Assembly: GCA_030430105.1 (NCBI GenBank)
Contig: JAUIFW010000025.1
Coordinates: forward strand, 1 to 11,350
DNA length: 11,350 nucleotides
Reading direction: 5' to 3'
Origin: a bacterium
Lineage (GTDB): Bacteria > Patescibacteria > Gracilibacteria > 1-14-2-50-48-13
Shown: positions 1-7,371 of the stretch, piece after piece
Layout of the letters: each line of letters starts with the position of its first letter
How positions within the stretch are numbered: the stretch's first letter is position 1
Notes under the pieces: model-generated
Told to the model about the DNA's origin: nothing
The model's database searches: none
The model's input: only the letters and a program-made list of their open reading frames with translations
Position numbers and translations under genes: made by a program

Positions 1-2291
1 CTCGTGACAAGAATTTCTTTGCTGAATAGTTCTTCTCCTAAGTAGGTGCCAAGTATAGCTCCTCTGTATGTTCCAGGTGTTGCTGGGATAAAGAGTTGTG
101 CCCCAATATTCATAGACTCACTTGGTGCTAGTTGGCCTTTGGTGACGTTTGTAATTGTGAGTGGATAGTTTCCCGCATCCGTCTTGAAGCTTAGCTCTAG
201 GCGCTTTGCATCAAGGAGATAGAGGGTTCGAGTTCCCTCATGCTTTAGGGTTAGCTCCAGAGGAATATAGGTTCGTGCGGTTCCCTCTACTTGTGTTTGG
301 CTGCTTACACTAAGCTTCACACCTGGGTCCTCTGTAGGAGAGGCGACCGTTGCTGTATGTTTTGCAGGTGCGGTGAGAAGGAGGTCATAATTCTTGATTC
401 TAGGGATAGCACTGATGAATAGGCTTCCTGGGTAGTCTGGTGCACTCCATGAAGCGGTAAATGTAGCGGTTTCTCCTGCCTTGATAGTCGATGCGGTTTC
501 TAGAATCTGAGGTTCCTTGAAGGTGATATTATCTGTGGATGTGACGAACTCCATGGTCATACCATGAGGACCTGTTGGATCCCAGGCTAGTGTTCCTGTG
601 TTTTTTGCCTTTACTCTGATAATCATAGGTTCTCCTGGAAGTGGATTTTCCGGTAGTACTTCTATCGCGCTTAATTCTACTGCTGGCTTTGCTCCTTTTA
701 TACTGATAGGTACGTTTATTTCTCCAGCGGTGAATGTGTCTTCAGCGAGTACACTGATGGTCATGGGCCCTTCGTAGTTTTTTAGAAGGCCCTGCACTTC
801 TAGTTCAAAGGTTGCAGTCTCTCCATTGGGTAGATCTGATTTTAGGACTGAAGCTCGTCTGAAGGTTTGTTCACCTGAGACAATGCGTAGAAGATTGTCT
901 GGTATGGTTAGAGCGAGTGTAGAACCAGCTTTCCATGTAGAAGCTCCTGTGTTTGTTACGCGTACCTTTACCTTTGTGCTTTTTCCTGGTTCTACTATGA
1001 CACGTTCGGAGTCACTGCTTAGTTTCGCACTGTACCCTGTTTTTGCTACAGGCACTCCAGTTTGCACTACTGGGTTGCTAGCTAGCGTTCCAAGTCTGTT
1101 TTTTGTAAACGTACGTATACTGCCTAATGCAGCATAGACATGTGTTCCAGGACATGCGGTTGCTGATTCTGCACTATCCTGATGTCCTAAAATGGTTGGT
1201 AGTTCTCTTCCATAGAATACAGAAGTCCCTGTTGGGTCTAGGTCGTAGAGGTCAGCTAGGTACGCTAAAGCGTCCACTAAACCAGAGGTTTGCATTGTGC
1301 TTAAATTTTCCTCTTGAAAGTTTCCCATGAGAGATACACCTACAGAGGAAATGTTTCTCCATACTGCATGTGCGCCTACTGCCTTTTGCCCACCGTATCT
1401 ACCCTCGTAGATGGTTCCAGATGGTCCTATGATGTAGTTATACCCAATATCTCCCCAGCCTCTGAGAATACTATGAAAGTACTGTGTATTCCGAAGCACG
1501 ACCTTTTCATCTTCTGTATCTACGCGACCATCACCAGTCACGTCTTTGTTGAGGGTTGCCGTGTGATGCACGAAAAGTTTGGAGATATGGTGAGAAATTG
1601 CCACTGGCCAAGCAAGTTCCTTTCCTTCCTTGTGCGTTATGTTTCCTGCTGTCTGTGTATCGTAAGGGTACATGGTCGCTACCTCTTCTGATTTCTTTCT
1701 GATCCGCTCCTTTGCTTCCTCTGAGCTTGGAGCACAGTACCATGGTTTCGTCTTACAAAGCGATTCTCGCTCAGCCTGCCACCCTTCGTAGGTTAGGATA
1801 TCCTCTCTCGCACCCCATTCCCATCTAGAAACGATGTAATTTGCTGCATGTGCTGTGTTTGGCAGTCCAAAGGCTAGGTGGTGGTTTGTGTTAAAAGGAA
1901 TGAGGTCGATGTGTTCAATTTCAAGCTCTTCCTCATGTTCTCCTTCCACATGTATCTGTAGGGCATCTATATGGCCTGGATAGACGATGCCTGTCATATG
2001 GAGACCGTATTCTTCATGCTCTATGCCATCTACATCTTCGTAGAGTGGCTCCCATTCACTCCATGCTCCATCTTTTTGTGTGCGAATGAAAAAAGAAGCG
2101 TGGTGCCCCACCCAGGACAAGGCAACACCTTCTTGTTCTAGCTTCATTGGTTCCCAGGTATGGGAAGTACCCTGAGGCACCGTAAGGCTCATCGGAGATG
2201 CGCTACTCACTGGCACCACCTGTATGCCGAGTAGGCTTTGCAGTGGGGCTAGGAGTAGGAGAAGAAAGAGACTGAGAAGACGTTTTCTCAT
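1..2291 (-). CDS. Secreted PGRP-type N-acetylmuramoyl-L-alanine amidase with Ig-like repeats (3' end outside window)
   Basis: The frame is open for 763 codons and leaves the window without a stop, so the C-terminus is missing. Residues 1-22 look like a signal peptide (MRKR followed by a Leu-rich core). Residues 30-150 are a beta-rich N-terminal region. A PGRP/amidase_2 domain spans about 150-400: SRWEWGARE at 155-163, FVHHTA at 240-245, GWGDIGYN at 278-285, GHQD at 369-372 and ACPG at 379-382. The expected zinc ligands are H242, H370 and C380; Y284 and T378 match active-site positions of the family. The family cleaves the muramoyl-L-alanine bond of peptidoglycan outside the membrane. Two oddities lie inside this domain: an insertion of about 75 residues with C179 and C186, and an EF-hand/dockerin-like loop at 250-261. 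Beyond 415 come three beta-sandwich modules (about 420-532, 536-640, 656-763), the first two with an N-T-G-x-x-x-W signature. ATG at 2291 overlaps the upstream stop as ATGA, suggesting translational coupling. Confidence 0.9.
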   Translation of the reverse strand, partial: MRKRLLSLFLLLLLAPLQSLLGIQVVPVSSASPMSLTVPQGTSHTWEPMKLEQEGVALSWVGHHASFFIRTQKDGAWSEWEPLYEDVDGIEHEEYGLHMTGIVYPGHIDALQIHVEGEHEEELEIEHIDLIPFNTNHHLAFGLPNTAHAANYIVSRWEWGAREDILTYEGWQAERESLCKTKPWYCAPSSEEAKERIRKKSEEVATMYPYDTQTAGNITHKEGKELAWPVAISHHISKLFVHHTATLNKDVTGDGRVDTEDEKVVLRNTQYFHSILRGWGDIGYNYIIGPSGTIYEGRYGGQKAVGAHAVWRNISSVGVSLMGNFQEENLSTMQTSGLVDALAYLADLYDLDPTGTSVFYGRELPTILGHQDSAESATACPGTHVYAALGSIRTFTKNRLGTLASNPVVQTGVPVAKTGYSAKLSSDSERVIVEPGKSTKVKVRVTNTGASTWKAGSTLALTIPDNLLRIVSGEQTFRRASVLKSDLPNGETATFELEVQGLLKNYEGPMTISVLAEDTFTAGEINVPISIKGAKPAVELSAIEVLPENPLPGEPMIIRVKAKNTGTLAWDPTGPHGMTMEFVTSTDNITFKEPQILETASTIKAGETATFTASWSAPDYPGSLFISAIPRIKNYDLLLTAPAKHTATVASPTEDPGVKLSVSSQTQVEGTARTYIPLELTLKHEGTRTLYLLDAKRLELSFKTDAGNYPLTITNVTKGQLAPSESMNIGAQLFIPATPGTYRGAILGTYLGEELFSKEILVT

Positions 2292-3277
2292 GCGTGGTAA
2301 GAAAAAATGCGTAGAGTTTCCGGAGCTAGGCTTCGTACTTGCCGAAGATGTTTGAGGGTGCTGTATCCATGAACAAGCACCTCATTCCAGCTGCTACAGG
2401 TATGCATAAGGGTATATGCGTCTTCTCCGAAGCAGAGAAGTATACCATCCTTGGGTGCCTTTTTGCCCTTAGTTGCTGTCCAATCCTCGTAAGAACTAGC
2501 ATTTTCGTTAGCCGCTTCCTTTAGGATTTGCCTTAGGGTTGTGAGATTTGCTCCCTTAGGTGCTATCCATATATGTAGCCCAGTTTTTTTTCCGAGTAGG
2601 CTTGCGATATATGTGTGATCACCTTTTTCAATGGGTGCAATGCTTGTGCTTCCAACCGCTTTTTCTCCTTGTTCTTTGTAGAGCACTCTCCCCTTTGCTA
2701 TCTCAAGAGTTAGGAAGAGAGCGAAGGCTACAACAAGCCCAAGAGCGAAGCCAAGTGCTCCTGCCTTGCTGGTGGAAGGAGTAATTGTTTCTATCTTTGA
2801 GGTAATATTTACGAGATCATAGGAGCTGTTGGACTCTGTATTAATTTGCTCAACCCTGTCTTTTAGGTAGGCGATGATGGTGGTGGAAAGATCTTCAGCG
2901 AGAGATTCTTCTTTTGTTGAATATCCTATATTGAGATTTTGTTTCTCTTGCCTTCGGATGGTGAAAATATTTGCGATATCACCACCGGATAGTCCATCCA
3001 CGTTTTCAGCTAATTCATCGAAAACGATGGGGTTTCGGAACCAACCGAGCATGGCTTCGGAAAAGCGATCTGCAGCTTCAAAGAAGGCCAACGGATTGAT
3101 CTCAGAACCTGTAGATTCAGTCACCTTTGTGGTGGTTTGTAGGATGATGGTGGTCTTGTAGGTATCCTGTTCAAGAAAGATTGCATTTCCTGCGAAAAGG
3201 AGAGCTCCGATAAGGCCGCCAGCTAGCAGCTTCCATTTCATTCTCCAGAGAATAGAGAATGTATAGAGTAGTTCCAT
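2288..3277 (-). CDS. Wzz-like polysaccharide chain-length regulator (polysaccharide co-polymerase)
   Basis: This 329-residue inner-membrane protein has the Wzz/CapA layout: a short cytoplasmic N-terminus, a first membrane segment at about 15-34, an extracytoplasmic region at 35-171, and a second membrane segment at about 172-194. The second segment is preceded by a Pro-containing ITPSTSKAGALGFALG stretch typical of the family. Such proteins set polymer length in Wzy-dependent polysaccharide synthesis or support capsule export. A cytoplasmic tail of about 135 residues (195-329) follows. It contains no Walker A motif, so it is not an active BY-type tyrosine kinase as written; it could be a degenerate kinase-like domain or something unrelated. 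The gene starts 2 bases after the glycosyltransferase stop and its TGA overlaps the amidase ATG, placing it in an envelope-glycan operon. It is the only gene in the window ending in TGA. No Shine-Dalgarno is visible. Topology is clear; the exact subfamily is not. Confidence 0.75.
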   Translation of the reverse strand: MELLYTFSILWRMKWKLLAGGLIGALLFAGNAIFLEQDTYKTTIILQTTTKVTESTGSEINPLAFFEAADRFSEAMLGWFRNPIVFDELAENVDGLSGGDIANIFTIRRQEKQNLNIGYSTKEESLAEDLSTTIIAYLKDRVEQINTESNSSYDLVNITSKIETITPSTSKAGALGFALGLVVAFALFLTLEIAKGRVLYKEQGEKAVGSTSIAPIEKGDHTYIASLLGKKTGLHIWIAPKGANLTTLRQILKEAANENASSYEDWTATKGKKAPKDGILLCFGEDAYTLMHTCSSWNEVLVHGYSTLKHLRQVRSLAPETLRIFSYHA

Positions 3278-3279
3278 GA

Positions 3280-4428
3280 CTACTGGGTAAGAAATTCACT
3301 GTAGCTAGTATACGTTTCCTGCAGGAATTTCAACATATCACGTTTAAATCGTGCGACGTCATATTGGAGTGCTTGTTGTCTGATGCTACTTGAGGAGAAG
3401 TTCATAGTACGGAAACGCTTAATTGCTCTTCTCAGAGCTTTTACGGTTTGTTCTTCCATGAGTACTCCCGTTACCCCGTCCGTGACGATTTCAGCGGTTC
3501 CTCCCTTGTTGAGTCCGATTACAGGGGTTCCAGAGGCTAGAGCTTCAACGGTGACGATTCCAAAATCTTCAACTTGCGGTACGACAAAGGCGGCAGCCTC
3601 TGCAAAGAGCGTAGCTACCTCTTCTTCCGGCACGAATCCAACAAATTCCACAGTAGGACCTGCCATAGCTTTGAGGCGCTCTAGATCTGGGCCTTTCCCA
3701 AAGACCTTGAGGGGGATGTGTTCTTCGGTTGCCGCTTGCACAACAAGATCGATCTTCTTATTTGGGATGAGCCTTCCTCCTGCTAAGAGATAGGATTTCT
3801 TCTTCTCTGCTACGCGAAATCTAGAGGTTTCGATAGGTGGATAGATGACTCGTGCATCTCGCTCGTAGTACTTATCGATTTGCTTGCGTATGAAATGAGA
3901 GTTCCCAATGAAGGTATCTACTCTATCTGCTGCAAGTCTATCCCACATACGCAGTTTGTGTGTGAGTTTACGAGCAAAAAACTCTCCTCCTAACCATTTG
4001 AGGGGACTATTTTCACGGATGTATCGGTGGCAACCTTCCCACGCATAGCGCATAGGGGCATGGCAATAGCATACGTGCAGTGTGTGTACGTCAGTAATCA
4101 CCCCCTTGCTGGCAGCGTGACTGCTTGAGAGCACTAGGTCATACTCTGAGAGGTCCATTGCTTCAAAGGCATAGGGCATCGCACCGATGAACCACTGATG
4201 TTTTTTCTTGGAGATCAGTGAGAAGGGTTTCTTCCCAATGAAAGACTCACGTATATCTGCATGAGCAAACTCTGGAAGTTCTTTTTTGTTGAATACTGTT
4301 GTATAGATCGGAGCATCCGGGAAGAGCTCGTGGAAGCACTTCAGCACCCTTGTTTCTCCACCAAAACTCGTCATCCAGTCGGTGACGAGTGCAACCTTGA
4401 GGTTCTTGATGTTGGTGGATTGTTTCAT
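3280..4428 (-). CDS. GT4-family glycosyltransferase (WbaZ/mannosyltransferase-like)
   Basis: This 382-residue cytoplasmic or membrane-associated enzyme has a GT-B fold pattern and probably moves a sugar from a nucleotide-sugar onto a lipid-linked glycan. In the N-terminal domain, a beta strand KVALVTDW (11-18) leads into the glycine loop SFGGE (21-25). CYCHAPMRYAWE (120-131) is characteristic of GT4 enzymes related to O-antigen mannosyltransferases such as WbaZ. In the C-terminal domain, GGRLIPNKK (217-225) supplies the phosphate-binding Arg/Lys pair, and E287 and E295 form the EX7E motif in EDFGIVTVE. Length and motifs are complete for the family. Donor and acceptor cannot be read from the sequence. 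It lies 20 bases downstream of infB and 2 bases before the Wzz-like gene, so it most likely belongs to surface-polysaccharide assembly. No Shine-Dalgarno precedes ATG 4428. Confidence 0.85.
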   Translation of the reverse strand: MKQSTNIKNLKVALVTDWMTSFGGETRVLKCFHELFPDAPIYTTVFNKKELPEFAHADIRESFIGKKPFSLISKKKHQWFIGAMPYAFEAMDLSEYDLVLSSSHAASKGVITDVHTLHVCYCHAPMRYAWEGCHRYIRENSPLKWLGGEFFARKLTHKLRMWDRLAADRVDTFIGNSHFIRKQIDKYYERDARVIYPPIETSRFRVAEKKKSYLLAGGRLIPNKKIDLVVQAATEEHIPLKVFGKGPDLERLKAMAGPTVEFVGFVPEEEVATLFAEAAAFVVPQVEDFGIVTVEALASGTPVIGLNKGGTAEIVTDGVTGVLMEEQTVKALRRAIKRFRTMNFSSSSIRQQALQYDVARFKRDMLKFLQETYTSYSEFLTQ

Positions 4429-4448
4429 GAAGGTAGATCTTTATTGAC

Positions 4449-6914
4449 CTAGAGGGAACGCTCGATCTTCTCGACGGTGTAGACCTCTAGAATATCCTTG
4501 GCTTCAGGTACGCACTTTCCGTAGAACTTGATTCCGCACTCGTGCCCTTCTGAAATCTCATTTACAGACTCTTTTCCTTTTTGTAGGGAGTCAATAGTAC
4601 CCTCTCCGACAAGCTTATCACCTCGGATAACGCGAACCTTTCCTTTGTTGATGATTTTCCCCTTGGTCACTTTCCCACCGAGGATCATAAATTTACGAGA
4701 GGAGTAGAATGGCTGGATAACTTCGAAGTCTCCATGTACCACTTCTCGAATCTCCGGGTCGAGAAGACCTGAGAGAAGCTTTTTAATCTCATCCGTGAGA
4801 TGGTAGATAACACGGTATGTCTTGATGGTAACGTTATCCTTTTCTGCTGCACGCATGGTTTGCGGTGGTACATCCACGGCGAATCCAAGGACGATACCTC
4901 CTGCTGCAGAAGCCATCAGTACATCTGTCTCCGTCACGTTTCCTACTCCAACTTCATCTGTGTTGAGCTTGAGGACACTGCTTCGTACTGCTTCCAGTGT
5001 ACCTTTGGTGTCAGCCTTGAGTACGACTTTGAGCTGCTTGAGTTCTCCTTTGTTGATCTTGTTGATGAGCTCACTTAGGGCTGTACCCTTACTTGCTGTC
5101 TTTGACCTCAATGCTCGAAGCTCGATGGCCTTATCACGAGCCTCTTTTTCTGTAGGAAGTACCTGGAGAATATCTCCTACGTGCGGTGCTGTGTCGAGAC
5201 CAGAAATTCGCACTGGCGTCGATGGAAGGCCCGTTTCTACCTTCTTCATTTTGGAATTGTGCATGGTTTTCACGCGTCCAAAGGTCTCACCGACCACAAA
5301 GTTATCTCCCTGATGGAGAGTTCCTGTATTGACGAGAATCGTTGCTACAGGTCCAAGGGACTGATCCAAGTGTGACTCGATGACTGTACCGAGCGCATCT
5401 CTTGAAGGGTCTGCTTTGAGCTCTCCCATTTCTGATACGAGCAGAATCATATCGAGGAGTTCTGGGATACCATCTCCTGTCTTTGCGGAAATTGGTGCCA
5501 TTACCGTAGAGCCTCCCCATTCTTCAGGGATGAGTTCGAGCTCCGTGAGCTGTGTTTTCACTCGCTCAATGTTCGCTCCTTCTTTATCAATCTTATTGAT
5601 AGCTACAATGATCGGGATTCCCGCATCTTTGGCATGATTGAGTGCTTCTTCTGTCTGGGGTTTTACTCCTTCATCAGCAGCCACTACGAGGATGGCAATA
5701 TCAGTGGACTTTGCTCCACGTGCACGCATGGCGGTAAAGGCCTCGTGTCCTGGGGTATCAAGGAAGGTGATTTTCTTGCCCTTTACCTCTACCTGGTAGG
5801 CACCGATCTGCTGGGTAATCCCTCCTGCTTCTCCAGAGGTGATCTGAGATTCTCGAATGAAATCGAGAAGTGACGTCTTACCATGGTCTACATGACCCAT
5901 GATGGAGATAATTGGTGGTCTATCTACCTGGTCAGCCTTGTCTTCTTGCTCTAGAAGTGCCTGGAGGTTTCCTTGTGCAAGGTCACTACTCGAGAAGGTA
6001 GTTGCCTCTTTCTTAACTGTAACTTTAAGCTCTTCACCGATGAGGGCTGCTGTGTCAAAGTCAATGGTATGGTTGATGGTAACAATTACTCCATTCTTGA
6101 TGAGTGCTTTTACCACATTACCTGGAGCAATACCCATCTTCTCTGCGAACTCTTTCACGGTGATGGTTTCACCAATGGTGATCTCATTTTTTTGCTTAAG
6201 ATGCTCACCTCTTCGCTGTGCCTCACGTTTCTCTAGTTCTTCACTAGATACTTTGTTGGACTGAATGTTTGCTGCACGTTTTTCACGCTGCGCCTTGAGT
6301 AGTTGTCGCTCTTGCTCTTTTTCTACACGCTCTGCAGCGCTCATGATGTTGTCATCCTCCCCGTCCATATCATCAGTTACTACGTCGTCTTCGATATCGA
6401 GCTCGAAGTCGTCGGTACGGACATTGGAAAGGTTCGTCTTTGGCCCACTATCCTTTGGAGAAAGGATAGTTTCTTCTTTGCGTTTCTTTGCTTTCGCCTT
6501 CTTTTTTTCTTGTTCCGCTTTCTTTGCTGCACCAGCTGCTGCTTTCTTCTGGAATTTTTCCATAGCAGATTCGCTTGACCCTGTGCTCGGACTTGAGCTG
6601 ATCACGGTCGCGTCTGCAAAACTAGGTGCTTCTACCTCCGGTTCTTTTTCTTTCCCTTTTTTCTTAAAGGCAAAGAGATCATCAACAGTAGGTTCCTTTA
6701 CTTTCTTTGCTGCTACTGGTGCTGCCTCTGTTTTTCCTCCTGAGGCTTCCTTCTTTTCGGCATAATCGTCGTATGCATCAAGAATATCATCCACGTACTG
6801 GTCTGGGATGATTTTTGCCTTGGTATTGATACCAAGCTCTAAACTGTCAATAAGATCACGAAGTTCCGCTTCGGAAGCGCCTTCGCAGTCTGCCAATAAG
6901 TCAACAAATCGCAT
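4449..6914 (-). CDS. infB: Translation initiation factor IF-2
   Basis: IF-2 is the GTPase that brings initiator fMet-tRNA to the 30S subunit and promotes subunit joining. The 821-residue protein carries a full G domain: G1 GHVDHGKT (340-347), G2 GGITQ (364-368), G3 DTPGH (386-390), G4 NKID (440-443) and G5 SAK (476-478). Beta-barrel domain II, the linker domain and the C-terminal fMet-tRNA-binding domain follow to residue 821. An IF2_N module lies at about 246-301 ([21 protein letters not shown]). Residues 1-50 are an acidic helical segment without an obvious classical IF2_N signature, and 55-245 is a highly charged Lys/Glu/Ala linker with an acidic patch near 168-188. ATG 6914 is taken as the start because reading upstream enters a non-coding leader. 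It is the first gene of the minus-strand set, so its promoter may also drive the three glycan/wall genes. The usual neighbours nusA and rbfA are absent from this side. No Shine-Dalgarno; the leader next to the ATG is C-rich. Confidence 0.98.
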   Translation of the reverse strand: MRFVDLLADCEGASEAELRDLIDSLELGINTKAKIIPDQYVDDILDAYDDYAEKKEASGGKTEAAPVAAKKVKEPTVDDLFAFKKKGKEKEPEVEAPSFADATVISSSPSTGSSESAMEKFQKKAAAGAAKKAEQEKKKAKAKKRKEETILSPKDSGPKTNLSNVRTDDFELDIEDDVVTDDMDGEDDNIMSAAERVEKEQERQLLKAQREKRAANIQSNKVSSEELEKREAQRRGEHLKQKNEITIGETITVKEFAEKMGIAPGNVVKALIKNGVIVTINHTIDFDTAALIGEELKVTVKKEATTFSSSDLAQGNLQALLEQEDKADQVDRPPIISIMGHVDHGKTSLLDFIRESQITSGEAGGITQQIGAYQVEVKGKKITFLDTPGHEAFTAMRARGAKSTDIAILVVAADEGVKPQTEEALNHAKDAGIPIIVAINKIDKEGANIERVKTQLTELELIPEEWGGSTVMAPISAKTGDGIPELLDMILLVSEMGELKADPSRDALGTVIESHLDQSLGPVATILVNTGTLHQGDNFVVGETFGRVKTMHNSKMKKVETGLPSTPVRISGLDTAPHVGDILQVLPTEKEARDKAIELRALRSKTASKGTALSELINKINKGELKQLKVVLKADTKGTLEAVRSSVLKLNTDEVGVGNVTETDVLMASAAGGIVLGFAVDVPPQTMRAAEKDNVTIKTYRVIYHLTDEIKKLLSGLLDPEIREVVHGDFEVIQPFYSSRKFMILGGKVTKGKIINKGKVRVIRGDKLVGEGTIDSLQKGKESVNEISEGHECGIKFYGKCVPEAKDILEVYTVEKIERSL

Positions 6915-6931
6915 GTGGGCCCGGGGGGTAG

Positions 6932-6973
6932 AATATATCAGTGAAACTCTATAGGAGCGTGGAAGAAAGTCAA
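6932..6973 (-). promoter_or_regulatory. Putative promoter(s) of the infB transcription unit
   Basis: Read on the minus strand, TTGACT (6973-6968) is a good -35 match, followed after 16 bases by TAGAGT (6951-6946), a 4/6 match to -10. A second candidate lies closer to the gene: TGA-TATATT (6940-6932), an extended -10 matching TATAAT at 5/6, which would give a leader of only about 10 bases. Between it and ATG 6914 the leader contains a run of six C and overlapping palindromes GGGCCC (6917-6922) and CCCGGG (6920-6925). The choice between the two -10 boxes is open. Confidence 0.4.
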
Positions 6974-7058
6974 CAGGAGCCGGGATTGAGTGGGTGGCTT
7001 TGTTCCAGGTTAGTGATTGGTATGTTGGTTTGTTGTAGAGGTTTGTGTTTCTTGCAGT

Positions 7059-7093
7059 TCACTGGTCACAGATCATTGGTCACTTTTCACTGA
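7059..7093. repeat. Degenerate direct repeats of a TCACTGGTCAC-like unit
   Basis: TCACTGGTCAC (7059-7069) is repeated with one mismatch as TCATTGGTCAC (7073-7083), 14 bases apart, and followed by the related TCACTGA (7087-7093). The core TCACT is the reverse complement of AGTGA in the heptamer array at 7180-7272. A lone TTAGTGATT in array orientation occurs at 7010-7018. These look like decayed or founder units of the same repeat family. Confidence 0.5.
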
Positions 7094-7140
7094 GTTTTGC
7101 TCCCGCCTTCGGCGGATCGCGCAGTGGCTTAAAAAACTCA
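7091..7140. repeat. Inverted repeat enclosing a GC-rich hairpin
   Basis: TGAGTTTT (7091-7098) is perfectly complementary to AAAACTCA (7133-7140). Inside lies a second hairpin: CCGCC (7103-7107) and GGCGG (7111-7115) around a three-base TTC loop. Neither strand shows the clean hairpin-plus-T-tract of a standard intrinsic terminator, and no gene ends here, so a terminator role is unlikely. It could be an extruding DNA structure, a protein-binding site or a small dispersed element. I do not know its function. Confidence 0.45.
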
Positions 7141-7179
7141 AATATCCCCTTGTCACAACAGGTGCTATTTTTACCATCC

Positions 7180-7272
7180 TTAGTGATTAGTGATTAGTGA
7201 TTAGTGATTAGTGATTAGTGATTAGTGATTAGTGATTAGTGATTAGTGATTAGTGATTAGTGATTAGTGATT
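7180..7272. repeat. Perfect heptamer tandem array, (TTAGTGA)13 plus TT
   Basis: Thirteen uninterrupted identical copies of TTAGTGA run from 7180 to 7270, with the first two bases of a fourteenth at 7271-7272. The array is not coding: because 7 is not a multiple of 3, any reading frame meets TAG and TGA within 21 bases on the plus strand and TAA on the minus strand. It lies between two divergent transcription units, ending 65 bases before the plus-strand -10 box. Perfect identity implies recent expansion or active homogenisation by slippage. Confidence 0.97.
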
Positions 7273-7333
7273 CCCCAAGCCTATTTTTTTATTCCTGACA
7301 AGAAGAATCATATGTGCAGAATTACAGCCATTA

Positions 7334-7342
7334 TGGTATAAT
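7334..7342 (+). promoter_or_regulatory. Extended -10 promoter of the 7372 gene set
   Basis: TGG followed by the consensus TATAAT (7337-7342) gives an extended -10 element. No good -35 sits 16-18 bases upstream (the best is around TGTGCA, 7313-7318), which the extended -10 may compensate. A start of transcription near 7349 would leave an A/T-rich leader of about 23 bases before GTG 7372, with no Shine-Dalgarno. It probably drives 7372-10376. Confidence 0.6.
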
Positions 7343-7371
7343 TAACTTGTTAGTTTATAAATACAAAAACC

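Noticed and set aside
826..1743. Plus-strand and minus-strand short frames within the left 2.3 kb.
   Set aside because: They lie inside the continuous 763-codon amidase frame, which shows signal peptide, zinc ligands and domain motifs.
2288..2290. Possible recoding of TGA as glycine (code 25, as in Gracilibacteria/Absconditabacteria), since only one of nine stops is TGA.
   Set aside because: No in-frame TGA occurs inside any of the long genes, including 821 codons of infB, and glycines use GGN normally. Reading through the one TGA gives only a short tail before TAG, and its ATGA overlap with the next gene is a normal stop-start junction.
2288..3277. BY-type tyrosine kinase fused to Wzz.
   Set aside because: No Walker A, A' or B motif can be found in the cytoplasmic tail.
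4800..6765. Many open frames on the plus strand opposite infB, up to 166 codons.
   Set aside because: They are Ser/Cys/Phe/Leu-rich mirror images of the infB reading frame with no motifs or start signals; infB itself is certain.
7180..7272. CRISPR array.
   Set aside because: The unit is 7 bases with no spacers; CRISPR repeats are longer and separated by unique spacers. No cas genes are present.
7180..7272. Origin of replication iterons.
   Set aside because: No DnaA box (TTATNCACA) or dnaA/rep gene is nearby, and the contiguous heptamers are shorter than typical iterons. Not excluded by experiment, but unsupported.
7280..7292. CTATTTTTTTATT as an intrinsic terminator tail.
   Set aside because: No GC hairpin directly precedes the T-run on the plus strand and no gene ends here.
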